64,000 nt of DNA from Crossaster papposus (GCA_037893245.1 JBAIAA010000352.1:1364001-1428000), one strand, 5' to 3'. Positions 31,063 to 42,610 are shown, counted from the first letter of the stretch. Notes: a model not told the origin generated them from the sequence alone. A program made the numbers and translations.

Positions 31063-32577
31063 TTAACAACTTTCCAATGATTGACTCCCTTCTGGTTCTG
31101 GATGTGCATACTGCTGCCCTTGTGATGATGGCTCGGTGCCAGTCAACCCAGGACATTGCTCCCGAGTACTTGCAAGTGACTGCTGGCTCTCTTCTGGTTC
31201 TGGATGTGTACACTGTTCCCCTTGCATGGATGGCTTGCAGTCAGTCAGACTAGAGCATTGTTTCTGGTGAGAACTTGCAAGCGCTGGGGACCCCGTTGGT
31301 TCTGCATGTACCTCAACATGCACTTGAACATGCTGCTGACTGGGATTGGATAACTTGCTGCTGCTGTGCCTGGAACATTGTTCTGGACAGCTGTCCATTG
31401 ACTGCCGACTCTCTGAGTGTTGTGACTGCCCTTGGCTTAGTGGCTTGCTGCTGCTTTGCCTGGAACATTGTTCTGGACAGCTGTTCAGTGACTGCTGACT
31501 CTCTGGGTGTTGTGCACGTCCTTGGCTTAGTGGCTTGCTGCTGCTTGGCCTGGCAGCATGGTGCTCTTGATCATTTTCTACCTGTGGAATCACACGAAGC
31601 TCAATCTGCTTCCCTGGCTGCGATGGTCGGCTGGGATTCCATCTTGGGAAGCAACGACAGCACAGTTTGAGGAATGAGAAAGCCTTGACTACAGCTGTAC
31701 GATAGTCTGCGTTTGTGGCACTGTAGACCAGCGAATTGATTGAACTATTAATAAGCTCAAAAATTTCATGACATATTGACAGAATGTTAATTTTGTCTGC
31801 AAATTGTAGAAGTTCAACAGCCTGTGAAGTTGAATACTTGCTTAGAACAATTACAAGAATTGACACTGCAGTGCGTATTAAGTTTAAAATGAAGAAAACA
31901 GCAGTATTGATGATCACCATACAGAGGACCTTGCCTGCTCGCTTGGGACGGTTTGGCAACAGGGCTGATTGTCTGCGCACTTTCACTACCACATAGATGT
32001 ACAAAGCAAGAGTTGCTATCAAGCAAACAATGGCAATAATGAAATTAATCCCCAAAACTACATAACCAAAGCTAGTCTCTGGTAAAAATATAAGAATCAC
32101 ACCAACAATGATTGTAGACACCCAGACTCCTGCTGATATCTTTGCTGCTCGAGATTTAGAGGCTTTTTCTTTGTGTGTCAGAGGATTACGCACTGCAGAG
32201 AATCTCTCAGCTGCTATGGTAACCACAAAGAAATAAGAAACAGCAAGAAGCGTGTATCTGACACCTACATATACTTTTTGAGCAAGGAAGTTGTACTCGA
32301 TGGGTGAACACAATGCAAATATAAAGGTACTCGTAAGGACGAGCGAGTCAGCCACAGCCAGATTGGATAAGTAGTTGTTAATGATTGTACGCATGGACTT
32401 CACTCGAATGACTGTGAAGAGAAACACAAAGTTGAAGAGGATCCCGATTGGTGCGATGATTTCAGCACTTAACCATTTTATTTCGTTTGTTCTGTCTCTA
32501 CTCTTGTAATAGCTCTCAAGATGCTTGTTCAATTCAGGTGACAGAGTAGAGTTGTCTTTTTGGTAGCCATCAGCCAT
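31063..32577 (-). CDS. Rhodopsin-like 7TM receptor, copy E (504 aa)
   Basis: Complete 7TM frame from ATG 32575-32577. Distinct extracellular residues are SFGYVVLGINF in loop 2 and LSKYSTSQ in loop 3. In TM1-TM2 it has INNYLSN where the others have INIYLSN. The tail has five units, with a private extra unit (SRQSSSKPLSQGQSQHSESR...) different from the extra unit of D and H. Ends at the shared TAA. Confidence 0.9.
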   Translation of the reverse strand: MADGYQKDNSTLSPELNKHLESYYKSRDRTNEIKWLSAEIIAPIGILFNFVFLFTVIRVKSMRTIINNYLSNLAVADSLVLTSTFIFALCSPIEYNFLAQKVYVGVRYTLLAVSYFFVVTIAAERFSAVRNPLTHKEKASKSRAAKISAGVWVSTIIVGVILIFLPETSFGYVVLGINFIIAIVCLIATLALYIYVVVKVRRQSALLPNRPKRAGKVLCMVIINTAVFFILNLIRTAVSILVIVLSKYSTSQAVELLQFADKINILSICHEIFELINSSINSLVYSATNADYRTAVVKAFSFLKLCCRCFPRWNPSRPSQPGKQIELRVIPQVENDQEHHAARPSSSKPLSQGRAQHPESQQSLNSCPEQCSRQSSSKPLSQGQSQHSESRQSMDSCPEQCSRHSSSKLSNPSQQHVQVHVEVHAEPTGSPALASSHQKQCSSLTDCKPSMQGEQCTHPEPEESQQSLASTREQCPGLTGTEPSSQGQQYAHPEPEGSQSLESC

Positions 32578-32708
32578 AGTTCATGTACAGTGTAGCATTT
32601 CCAACATTATTTGCAGATGCAGTGCAGGCATTTCTTTTTGTAAGAACACTAACAGAGAATATTTGAGGAGTGTGCAGTTGAAACTGAAATCTGCTTTGTG
32701 TCCTCTCC

Positions 32709-32720
32709 CCTTTTATATTC
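32709..32720 (-). promoter_or_regulatory. TATA box of receptor E
   Basis: AATATAAAAGGGG about 135 bp upstream of the ATG. Confidence 0.65.
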
Positions 32721-32929
32721 TCTGTTTATTTAGGACAAGTTTGTCCATTGTTTTGACAGTGCTGTAGGTTACCAACACTTTCCCTTGTGACAACACTGAC
32801 TATACAGCATTTATAAATTACGTTGGTGAATGGTGATGAAGGAAACAAAAACAGTATTCAATTTACATTACCCCGACGCAAATTGAAACATTTGGTTGCA
32901 GAACCCGCTGCTAATGCTATTGGGATTTC

Positions 32930-33002
32930 AACCAACTAGCCAAACCCTGGCTAGAAATAAAAAGCAGGAGGCTGTGGGTTTGAGTCCCACCCAAGTGATA
33001 TT
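32930..33002 (+). repeat. tRNA-like SINE scrap
   Basis: GTGGGTTTGAGTCCCAC T-arm intact. The stretch before it has lost about 14 bp relative to 6052. Confidence 0.35.
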
Positions 33003-33120
33003 TTTATTTATAAAAATAAATAAGTAGCTACGGGTAAAACACTTTTGGTCATGGACAACAAAAAGATGGTCCTTAAATAAGGGGTCCAAAAATGTAACAT
33101 TTTTTGGTGTCCTGGTTACA

Positions 33121-33356
33121 CCTGGGGCCAATTACATGTAAGCACAAAAATGTGCTTAGCACAACAAATTCTTGCTCTGTAAAAACAGGTTTTCGGCCAA
33201 AACTCCACATGCTTTTCATTCAAAGCAAAAACCAGCTGAATACCAGTGATAAACATCAACTGAAATGTTGGTTTGTAACCCTGTTTTTTCCCAAGGAAGA
33301 ATGTTCATGCTCAGCAAATGTTGGTGTTTACACGTTTAATGAAATTGGCTCCTGGT
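33121..33356. repeat. Foldback MITE with CCTGGGGCCAATT ends
   Basis: Same element as 6263-6507. Its right end is GAAATTGGCTCCTGG. Confidence 0.55.
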
Positions 33357-33839
33357 CTAGTACCGGTACATGTAATTCACCATGCAAGTGTCACTGAAAT
33401 TGACTTTAAACTTAAAAAACAACAATTTTTGCAGGTACTGGTACTTTTGTTTATGTAAATCACTTTTTTAGAAAGAAGACATCAAAGAATGCGTGCTGAA
33501 TTAAAAAAAATATGATTTTAATGTCAAATGTAACAGGGATATGAACAATTAGATCCCTAATTAAACGACAGTCCTGGATAGAAAATAATAAAAGAATGTC
33601 ATTTCTAAAGATGCGTCTCAGAGACGCATGTTTGCAAATGTTCATTAGTAGTTGATTTGTAATCTATGAATGGTGTGTGCAATCCTTTAAACGATGCACA
33701 TGCGTGCATTGGAGCTGGTAATTGATTGGTTGCTGTGCATGACATGATTCAGCTGCAATTGGCTGAACAAGAACGTAATCTGTGGTCGCAATTCAAATTT
33801 TGGACTCGGCAAATTTGGAGCTGCAATCACAATCATAAA

Positions 33840-34795
33840 CTGGAGCTAATGTGCTTCAGGAAGCACAGATATCAGCCTAAATAGTCTTTTGTAAGGCTTG
33901 TGTGAACCGCCTCGCACTAACCACTTGGTGATGACTACCACTCCCAAATTGCAAAAGCATCTAACCAAGTTTGACTGAAATCGGCTAAAGAATATAGAAG
34001 AAAATACATTTGATATGCTTCAATATAATGACATCTACTGACCATTAGTTGACCAGTGGCCAAATTAATTAGATCAAGGCTGTGGGAGAAGCATTTCGTT
34101 ATTTTGACAAAAAATGACCCCTACTGACCATTAGGTGACCACTGGTCAAATTCTGTGAACAACTTTTACGAGTTAATTAGATCAAGGCTGTGAGAGAATC
34201 ATTTCGTTATTTTGAAAAGAAAATTACCCCTACTGACCATTAGGTGACCAATGGCCAAATTTTGACCCCTACTGGCCATTAGGGGACCATTGGCCAAATT
34301 AATTAAACCAAGACTGTGGGAGAAGAAGCATTTCGTAATTTTAAAGAAAATGACCCCTGCTGACCATTATGACCATTGGTCAAATTATCGGTGTACACCC
34401 TATATGAGGCTTGGTCCAGAGATATAACTGACCAAGTTTGACATGAATTGGATCAAAACTTTGGGAGAAGCAGCATTTCCTAATTTTGAAGAAAATGACC
34501 CCTACTGACCATCTGGTGACCACTGGCCAAATTCTGTGAACAACTTTTATGAGGCATGGTCCAGAGATGTAACTGGCCAAGTTTGACAATAATTGGACCA
34601 AGACTGTGGAAGAAGTAGCATTTTGTACTTTTAAAGAAAATGACCACTAGTGACCACTAGGTGACGTTTGACCACACCGGCTGATCACTACAGATAGAAC
34701 TCGGGTCAAGGAAGATCCTGTCCAAATTTGGTTGAAATCGGTCAAAGAATTTGGCAGATATTGAATTTGGCAGATTTTTTTGTGAGCGTTTGCCC

Positions 34796-34828
<33 letters not shown>

Positions 34829-34867
34829 CGACGAATACAATATATCAGCCTGCTTCGCACGGCTGAT
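33840..34867. mobile_element. Helitron-like non-autonomous element (about 1.03 kb)
   Basis: It interrupts the unit word CAATCTTAAAATATTG, with ATAAA on both sides (33835-33839, 34868-34872). The body is four to five degenerate repeats around GACCCCTACTGACCATTAGGTGACC, then (GAAA)7 at about 34799-34827, then a 3' hairpin. ATATCAGCC near the left end mirrors GGCTGATAT at the right end. Core repeats plus microsatellite plus terminal hairpin matches Helentron-derived (HINE/pearl-type) elements. Assignment is by architecture only. Confidence 0.5.
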
Positions 34868-34869
34868 AT
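34842..34869. repeat. Terminal hairpin of the Helitron-like element
   Basis: ATATCAGCC-10 nt-GGCTGATAT, a perfect 9-bp stem. Confidence 0.75.
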
Positions 34870-34890
34870 AAATATTGTTTTCTTGTACTA

Positions 34891-35475
34891 TACAGGGTGG
34901 CCCATTAATAAAAACCAGACAAGCATATTTTCACTACCCTGAGGCCAAAACTATAGATACCAATGGATGGAGAATCTTTCCAGGAGAAAATTGATACCAA
35001 TATATCTCGATTTGGGCTAGTAGTTTCAGCTCAAGACCCTGTTTTGTAAAGCGCAGCCGAGTCAGTGGTCCTTTCGCACCAAGAAATAACTAAAACGTGG
35101 TTTAGTTATTTTTGTGTGCGAAAGAACCACTGACTTCACTTCACTAAATAGAATCTGGAGCTAAAACTACTAGCCCGAATTGAGACACCTTGGTATCATT
35201 GTTCTTCAAGAAACATTCTCCATCCGTTGGTATAGGTGGTTTTGGCCTCAGGGTAGTGGAAGTATATGTGACCCAGCACAAGTAAATGAGACACTTTGCG
35301 GCAAAAATGAAAATTGAGATTTTGATTTCATCATTTAAAGCTTGTTTAGCTTTAAATGATGAAATCAAAATCTCAAATTTTATTTTTGCCTCAAAGTGTC
35401 TCATTTACTCGTGCTGGGTCACATATGCTTGTTCGTTGTGATATTATTGTACAATTGTTTTTAGGCCACCCTGTA
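34891..35475. mobile_element. Mariner-like palindromic element with nested 161-bp MITE
   Basis: TACAGGGTGGCCC to GGCCACCCTGTA. The nested MITE occupies 35265-35425. Confidence 0.6.
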
Positions 35476-35718
35476 TCATTGATAGTACTAACACTTAATC
35501 AGGTGAGTTTGTATGCACCTTTCTTTCGGTTTTGAGCACCTTTGCTGCTTCAAATGACAAACATGCACAACTGACAATTGGTGTATATATGTGACCTGCT
35601 CCAACGGAACCCAGATAAAGTTGACAATTATAGTTATTTAGATTTTGCTTTTTTTTTTTAATTCTCTAGGTTCTCAACTTTAAAATGGTGTATTATTTTA
35701 TACATATGTACCCCAACC

Positions 35719-35775
35719 CTATCTCTCGTAATAGTTTTCAAGATGCTTGTTTACTTCATTCGATAGAGTGGCCAT
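35719..35775 (-). pseudogene. 5' receptor relic
   Basis: ATG 35773-35775, then codons to the same TAG breakpoint as 7841. Upstream promoter with TATAAAAC retained near 35880. Confidence 0.8.
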
Positions 35776-36445
35776 CACCCATGATGTGCAGTGTAGATTG
35801 GAGCTGAATCCAACATTTTCTGCTGATATACCGGTACATGTAGCGAAGCATGTTTGCCCTATTTCAAGATTGCTCCAGTTTTATACTATTGGGGAATATA
35901 ACACCTTGAGATTTTCTAAAAGTGTGTAGTTGAAACAGAAAGTTTTGTTGATATTTCCTCCATATTTTCCCGCAATTCTCAAAGACCTATTGTAATGCAC
36001 GTGATATGAATGTATCTCGTGACAGCAGTTACCAAAGCAGACAATTCAGTTTCGCTGCTGCCATTTAGAATTAGAATTGTTTCAGTTTTTATTATTTTGT
36101 ACAATGTGTATTTCCTTAATTGAAATTTGTTGATGTTACCGTTAATGAAAAGTGACTACAACTAAAGCTTCTTTAACCCTAACCCTCCCAAATCCATCAA
36201 AATCCATACCCTTGTTTTGGTTTTGGTTTTGTTTGTTTGTTTCTTTTGTTAGGGGGAGGGTGGGGGGGGGGGGGGGGCTGGTGGGGGCTGGTGGGGGAAC
36301 GGGGGAACTTGGTCCTGCAGGCCTGGGGTGAATATATTTAGATAATAATCCCGCGCCTTGGCTTGGTGATAATAAAATAATTCCGACGCGAACTGGTTAA
36401 AATGCAGTAGGGTATGAAACACCAAAGAGGCATAAAAACCAGTCA
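35776..36445. other. Array spacer with poly(G) and truncated piggyBac-like MITE
   Basis: Poly(G)/purine tract at about 36253-36277. 36343-36400 is the right end only of the long piggyBac-like MITE (CGACGCGAACTGGTTAA) joined to the ACTTGGTCC box by a deletion. No gene. Confidence 0.6.
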
Positions 36446-36515
36446 ACACATTGATCGTTCTTTTACATCTATTGATTGGTCCTTCCATCAATCGGTCTTT
36501 TACATTGATCACACT
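36446..36515. repeat. GATC-rich minisatellite (short)
   Basis: About three imperfect copies. Confidence 0.65.
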
Positions 36516-36854
36516 TTGCAATTATGTGTCACAGTTTACACATACGTAAACCTAAACACCGCTAAAAGTTCCCTTTGAAATACAATGTTTTTGAAGTCGG
36601 CCTGCCTTGACCAAAACACTCACGAATTTTCAACCTTTATGTTCTATTTTGACAACAAAAAAATCACTTGAGGGAGTTATTTCAGTCATATGAATCCCGG
36701 TCATCTGCAGACCACATTGAAGTTGAAATCAATGAAATATTATTTAATAATGAAACCTGAACTACTTTTTGGTTTGTCAGAGATGTAACAAATATTACAA
36801 TTTAAAAATAAATCTATTGTTGAGTGAAACTAAAAAAGTATTGACTAAGTATCT

Positions 36855-36991
36855 TTAACCAGTTCTCGTCGGATGGCGTGTACCGGTTCCCAAGAATGCT
36901 GGCACGAACCCGTCTCGGATCGAAGTTCATGAAAAATAATCCCGCGTCTGGTCCCATTCAATGTTAAATAATCCCGGCACGAACTGGTTAA
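36855..36991. mobile_element. piggyBac-like MITE, short subtype
   Basis: TTAA-CCAGTTCTCG to CACGAACTGG-TTAA. Confidence 0.7.
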
Positions 36992-37278
36992 AAAGCACAA
37001 AGGTAGATTTCATTGTGAAAGGTAATCTCTGTCGGTGATGGACAATATGGCTTTGTGCTCATTTCAGCTGAACAATTACAAATTTCAAGTATAAAAGAAG
37101 TATGCATCTGTACATTTACTCACTTATTTACAACTTCAATAACATAATAATAATAATAATAATAATTACATTTATGTTGCACGCATTCCATAAAAATATG
37201 TTCATGTGCGCTAATCACTCGAGCATTACTGAAACATTTTACTATACATGTATTTAAACAAAATTCTCACAAGTTCTG

Positions 37279-37350
37279 TTACATCTATTGATTGGTCCTT
37301 CCATCAATCGGGCTTTTACATCGATCGATTGGTCTTTTACATCGATCACA
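37279..37350. repeat. GATC-rich minisatellite, misplaced copy
   Basis: Joined directly to the (TAA)n block of the preceding partial unit at about 37277. This looks like unequal exchange between two units, since 38400-39060 then repeats the half-unit already seen at 36550-37270. Confidence 0.65.
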
Positions 37351-37390
37351 CTTTGCAATTATGTGTCACAGTTTACATATACGTAAACCT

Positions 37391-38400
37391 AAACTACCCT
37401 CAATCAAACACACATTTATTTCCTCTTCTCAATTGACATAGATACAAAATTGTATAATTCCTTTTACCCTTGCAGGGTAAAAGGCCTTATACTCAGCGAC
37501 AGCCCTTTATCCCGACATGTAGCCACCAGGCCGTCAGTATAAATCAATCTTGCAAACAGTTTGTCAATAAGACCAAAATCTCTGGTGTTGTGGGCGTAAA
37601 TGATTACAGGCCCCGTAAGGTAGTTGCCTTATAAGGGATAATTATGCAAAATGTGAAAGGTCACTGATATGCTAATTGAGCTGGTTAAACTTTTAACCAA
37701 TGAGATTCTCCGGGCGCGCGTCGCGTCTCTGGGCGTTCGGCTGGCTGAAAAATACAGTCACTCTGTCACAGCCATCCTTTGTGCACAGACACAATTTTGC
37801 CCCATTTCTGGTCGGGCCTGGTGTTGCCCATTTTATTAAAATAACTTTACTAATAATTTACCGGTATGCCCATAATCTGGTATCCGGATGAATAAAGCGT
37901 TATCTCAGGCTGTGGCCATAAACTCAAGAATTGTCTCTTTGGTCGTTAATGAGTCTGAGTATAAGTATTGAATAACAAGATATATAAATGCCAGAGGTAG
38001 CAAAACCTTGTAAGCAAAGCTTGTATTAGGCATGCCTCTAAACAAAAACAAACGAACGGACACCATAATTATAGGAAAACAATCATACTTCTAAGCAGTA
38101 AAAAAACATATAATACAATACTGGGCTACATGTAGGATTGCCATACCAAGTCCATTTTCACATGGATACATGAAGTTTATAATATATTACATTAGGTACA
38201 ATTTAAGTTTCCGTTTAAAAATATTATTTGACCTTGAACATCTAAGAGAGAATGGTAAATCATTCCACAATTTAGGTCTGGAGTTTTTGATGTTGTGTTG
38301 AAAAGCAGATGTTCTACGGTATGTTGCGGTATATGGAAATGTAAGTTAGTTGGCATACAACTTGTTATAGTTATGTAAGTTACAGTTAAGTACAAATGAG
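37391..38400. mobile_element. 1-kb insertion with a LINE 3' end
   Basis: It replaces the junction between CCTAAACTACCCT and CCCCTATGAATTCCC. It holds a perfect hairpin CCTTTTACCCT-GCA-like near 37465-37490, a GC-rich stretch near 37712, and on the minus strand a LINE C-terminal remnant. Left part unassigned. Confidence 0.55.
38187..38360 (-). pseudogene. LINE (non-LTR retrotransposon) C-terminal remnant
   Basis: A minus-strand frame ends at TAA 38187-38189 and reads ...RPKLWNDLPFSLRC... followed by NNIFKRKLKLYLM. This is the characteristic end of LINE ORF2 proteins (P-x-LWN-x-LP ... FK-x-x-LK-x-YL). HNYNKLYAN lies upstream but is separated by an in-frame stop. Dead fragment of a CR1/L2/Jockey-like LINE; clade not resolved. 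Confidence 0.7.
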
Positions 38401-38671
38401 TCCCCTATGAATTCCCTTTCAAATACAATCCTTGTGAAGTCTGCATGCCTTGACCAACAAACTCATAGATTTTCAACCTTTACATGTACCGGTATGTTTT
38501 ATTTTGACAACAAAAAATGACTTTAGGGGGTTATTTCAGTTATATGAATCCCGGTAATCTGCAGACCACATTTAAGTTGAAATCAATGAAACATTTTTTA
38601 ATAATGAAAAATTACAATTTAAAAATAAATCTATATTTGAGTAAAACTCAAAAGGTATTGACTGAGTATCT

Positions 38672-38809
38672 TTAACCAGTTTGCGTCGGATGGCGAGTAC
38701 CGGTTCCCAAGAATGCTGACCTGAACCCGTCTCGGATCGAAGTTCATAAACAATAATCTCTCGCCTGGGCCCGGTCAATGTCAAAATAATCCTGGCGTGA
38801 ACTGGTTAA
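38672..38809. mobile_element. piggyBac-like MITE, short subtype
   Basis: TTAA-CCAGTTTGCG to GTGAACTGG-TTAA. Confidence 0.7.
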
Positions 38810-39281
38810 AAAGCACAAAGGTAGATTTCATTGTGAAAGGTAATCTCTGTCGGTGATGGACAATATGGCTTTGTGCTCATTTCAGCTGAACAATTACAAA
38901 TTACAAGTATATAAGAAGTATGCATCTGTACATTTACTCACTTATTTACAACTTCAGTAACATAATAATAATAATAATAATAATAATTACATTTGTATAG
39001 CGCGCATTCCATAAACTTATGTTCATGTGCGCTAATCACTCGAGCATTACTGAAACATTTGTTACTCTATTTAAACAAAATTCTCACAAGTTCTTGTTGA
39101 ACAGAAATGAAATATAGGTGAAAATAAATATTAATTGTTTTAGAAAAAAAATATGTGGGCTTGAAATGTCTGAAGTTTAGACTTGTGTGGTAGGTCCTAT
39201 TGGATTTATTTTGAGAGCCGGCAATATATCATCACTGATGAAACATTGTATCATTGAGAAGACGCAGTGGCTATCATTACG

Positions 39282-39934
39282 GCAGTTGACGATCTGATTT
39301 CTTGACTTAACCCAGTCCGACATTGACAAAAATATCTGGATATCGCTCTTGGAACCAGACTATTTGATAGTGAGTTTCCAAGAGTAAAAGGTCCAGGCTG
39401 GGTAAGGCAGTGTCCGAAACGGGTGTCTAGAGCTACAGCTACGGCTATTGTCTGCGTCGGTCATTTCGTAGCGCTGTCTGAAATGTCATCTAGAGCTACA
39501 GCTACGGCTACAATGTCACAAATATCTAGCCGTAAAAGAAGTTGTCTAGCTCAGTCAAAACAAAATGGCGGCAGCACTAACGTAAATTTTGGAGCAAATT
39601 TTCGTTTATTTTTCAATGATAGTGCATTGAATTGAAACTAAAAGATTGACAAATACGTCAATATCATCAGGTATTTTGACCGGCTGTAAACAAACATTGC
39701 TTAACATCTAGCAGACGATAATTGTTGTAAATTCTTATATCGTAAGTTTGCAAACACTAATTCAAGCATCGCTTGGGGGCGCAATAACTAGCCGTAGGTT
39801 CTACCGTAGCCGCGTCCTAATTCCATTTACCTTAGCGCCTACGTAGACGTAACTGTAGCTGTAGACGCAGATCGTAGCTCTAGATACTCGTTTCAGACAC
39901 AGCCTAAGTCAGGGAATCAGATGATCAACTGCTG
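39282..39934. repeat. Unit hairpin, split by a Harbinger-like MITE
   Basis: Left arm GGCAGTTGACGATCTGATTT near 39282; right arm AGTCAGGGAATCAGATGATC near 39907. The element at 39406-39904 lies within the right arm. Confidence 0.65.
39406..39904. mobile_element. Harbinger-like MITE (499 bp)
   Basis: Ends GGCAGTGTCCGAAACGGGTG and (inverse) GGCTGTGTCTGAAACGAGTA, flanked by TAA on both sides. The empty word GGGCTGGGTAAGTCAGGG is seen near 22637. A 3-bp T-A-A duplication with GG-starting ends fits PIF/Harbinger. The interior has CTAGAGCTACAGCTACGG words in both orientations. The 70-codon ORF is not transposase-like. Confidence 0.8.
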
Positions 39935-40139
39935 TAACGAGTCACTGCGTTAAGAATATCTCTGAAGGGAGAACACATTGTATTGACATTTTATACTGAG
40001 CTTTTCAATATTTTGCCAACATTTTGTTCAGTATCAATATGTTTTATCACATCATTTGGTATGGTTTGGTATCACAAATACATGTATAAATGTTTAACTA
40101 GAATATCAACCTAATCAAAACAACTTTGAATATTAATCA

Positions 40140-40571
40140 GTACAGGAGCTCAAATAATGTTTCTGCGTTGATTTGAGAGGTGGATATACATGTAACATTA
40201 AGTTCTGAGTTCATGCTTCCTTGCATTGAAATCTCAGCATCAATCAATCCTGTATCATTGTTACTTAAGCTTGCATCTTTCGAAAAGAGAATTCCACATG
40301 GTGTCTCTGCAAACCCTCACTACTTTATCCTGGATCATTGTTACTGAAAACTTGCAAGTGTTGCTGGCACTCTTGAGACCGCTGCTCCCCTTGCAGGAAT
40401 GGGTGGGAAGTCAGTCACCCTGGAACATTGTTCTTGAGTGACTCCCTGCTGGCTCTTGTGCATAATACTGCTCTTATGGCACTTGGCTGTTGTGCCTGGA
40501 ACATTGTTTGAGAGTTACTTACAAAGTGATTGTTAACTACATGTATCTGCTGACTGTGCACACTGCTGACC
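40140..40571 (-). other. Decayed tail-repeat block of receptor F
   Basis: Degenerate QEQC units beyond the stop of copy F. Confidence 0.5.
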
Positions 40572-42044
40572 TTACATGGATGGTTTGCACTCATCAGTTA
40601 CCAGATAACATTGTTCTTGACAACCTTCCAATGATTGACTCCCTTCTGGTTCTGGATGTGCATACTGCTGCCCTTGTGCTGATGGCTCGGTGCCAGTCAG
40701 CCCAGGACATTGCTCCTGAGTACTTGCAAGTGACTGCTGGCTCTCTTCTGGTTCTGGATGCACAAACTGTTCTCCTTGAATAGGTGGCTTGCAGTGAGTG
40801 AGACTAGAGCATTGATCCCGATTAGAACTTGCTAGCGCTGATGGGGTCCCCGCTGGTTCTGCATGTACCTCAACATGCGCTTGAACATGCTGCTGACTGT
40901 GCGTGGATAACTTGCTTCTGCCTTGCCTGGAACATTGTTCTTGACAGCTGTCCAGTGACTGCTGACTCTCTGGGTGTTGTGCATGCTCTTGGCTTGGTGG
41001 CTTGCTGCTGCTTGGCCTGGCAGCATGGTGCTCTCGGTCATTTTCTGCCTGTGGAATCACACGAAGCTCAATCTGCTTCCCTGGCTGCGATGGTTGGCTG
41101 GGATTCCGTCTTGGGCAGCAACGACAGCACAGTTTGAGGAATGACAAAGCCTTGATAACAGCTGCACGATAATCTGCGTTTGTGGCACTGTAGACCAGGG
41201 AATTGATTGAACTATTGATAAGCTCAAGAATTGTATAACATACAATCAAAATGAAAATGTTTTCTTCAAATTGTGTAAGTTTAACAGCCTGTGAAGGTGT
41301 ATACGTGCTATACACAATTGAAATAATTGTGATTGCAGTGCGTATTGACTGCAAAATGAAGAAAACAGCAGTATTGATGATCACCATACAGAGGACCTTG
41401 CCTGCTTGCTTGGGACGGTCTGGCAGCAGGGCTGATTGTCTGCGCACTTTTACTAGCACATAGATGTACAAAGCAAGAGTTGCTATCAAGCAAACAATGG
41501 CAATAATGAAATTACTGTAAAGGGCGACATCAATAAAGATAGTCTCTGGTAAGAACATTTGAATCACACCAACAATGATTGTAGGCACCCAGAGTCCTGC
41601 TGATATCTTTGCTGCTCGGGATTTAGAAGCTTTTTGTTTGTGTGTCAGAGGATTACGCACTGCAGAGAATCTCTCAGCTGCTATGGTAACCACAAAGAAA
41701 TTGGAAACGGCAAGTAGCATGTATCTGACAACTGTCAATACTCTTTGACCAAGGAAGTTGGTCTTGGTGGGTGAACACAATGCAAATATAAAGTCATGTG
41801 TAAGGAAGAGCGAGTCAGCCACAGCCAGATTGGATAAGTAGATGTTGATGATTGTACGCATGGACTTCACTCGAAAAACTGTGAAGAGAAACACAAAGTT
41901 GAAGAGGATGCCGATTGGTGCAATGATTTCAGCACTTAACCATGTTATTTGCATATCTCTGTCTCTACTCTTGTAATAGCTCTCAAGATACTCGTTTACT
42001 TCTGATGACAGAGTAGAGTTGTCTTCTTGGTAGCCATCAGCCAT
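40572..42044 (-). CDS. Rhodopsin-like 7TM receptor, copy F (490 aa)
   Basis: Complete 7TM frame from ATG 42042-42044. Its extracellular residues resemble C (IDVALYSNF in loop 2, VYSTYTPSQ in loop 3), so C and F form a subgroup. It uses LTHKQKASKS in loop 2 where the others have LTHKEKASKS. The tail has four units. It reads through the TAA used by C, D, E and H (CAA kept) and stops one partial unit later at CKPSM-TAA. Confidence 0.9.
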   Translation of the reverse strand: MADGYQEDNSTLSSEVNEYLESYYKSRDRDMQITWLSAEIIAPIGILFNFVFLFTVFRVKSMRTIINIYLSNLAVADSLFLTHDFIFALCSPTKTNFLGQRVLTVVRYMLLAVSNFFVVTIAAERFSAVRNPLTHKQKASKSRAAKISAGLWVPTIIVGVIQMFLPETIFIDVALYSNFIIAIVCLIATLALYIYVLVKVRRQSALLPDRPKQAGKVLCMVIINTAVFFILQSIRTAITIISIVYSTYTPSQAVKLTQFEENIFILIVCYTILELINSSINSLVYSATNADYRAAVIKALSFLKLCCRCCPRRNPSQPSQPGKQIELRVIPQAENDREHHAARPSSSKPPSQEHAQHPESQQSLDSCQEQCSRQGRSKLSTHSQQHVQAHVEVHAEPAGTPSALASSNRDQCSSLTHCKPPIQGEQFVHPEPEESQQSLASTQEQCPGLTGTEPSAQGQQYAHPEPEGSQSLEGCQEQCYLVTDECKPSM

Positions 42045-42174
42045 AGTTCATGTACAGTGTAGCATTTCCAACATTATTTGCAGATGCAGTGCAGGTATTC
42101 TTGTTGTAAGAACACTAACAGGGAATCTTTGAGGAGTGTGCAGTTGAAACTGAAAGCTGCGTTATTGTCTTCTC

Positions 42175-42187
42175 CCCTTTTATATTC
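42175..42187 (-). promoter_or_regulatory. TATA box of receptor F
   Basis: AATATAAAAGGGG about 135 bp upstream of the ATG. Confidence 0.65.
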
Positions 42188-42394
42188 TCTCTGTTTAATC
42201 AGGACAAGTTTGTCCATTGTTTTGACAGTGCTGTACATTACCAACACTTTCTCTTGTGACAACACTGACTATACAGCATTTATAAATTACGTTGGTGAAT
42301 GGTGATGAAGGAAACAAAAACATATTCAATTTACATCACCCCCCACGCAAATCAAAACATTTGGTTGCAGAACCCGCTGCTAATGCTATTGGGA

Positions 42395-42482
42395 TTTCAA
42401 CCAGCTAGCCAAACCCTGGCTAATAATAATGTATCTGCAATATAAAGCAGGAGGCTGTGGGTTTGAGTCCCACCCAAATGAT
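42395..42482 (+). repeat. tRNA-like SINE scrap
   Basis: GTGGGTTTGAGTCCCAC T-arm, same block as 6052. Confidence 0.35.
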
Positions 42483-42610
42483 ATTTTTGTTTATAAAAAA
42501 CGTTGGTAGCTACTGGTAAAAAACTTTTGGCCATAAGCATGCACAAGGAAGATGGGTTAGTCCGTAAATAAGGGGTTCAAAAGTGTGGCATTTTTTAATG
42601 TCCTGGTTAC

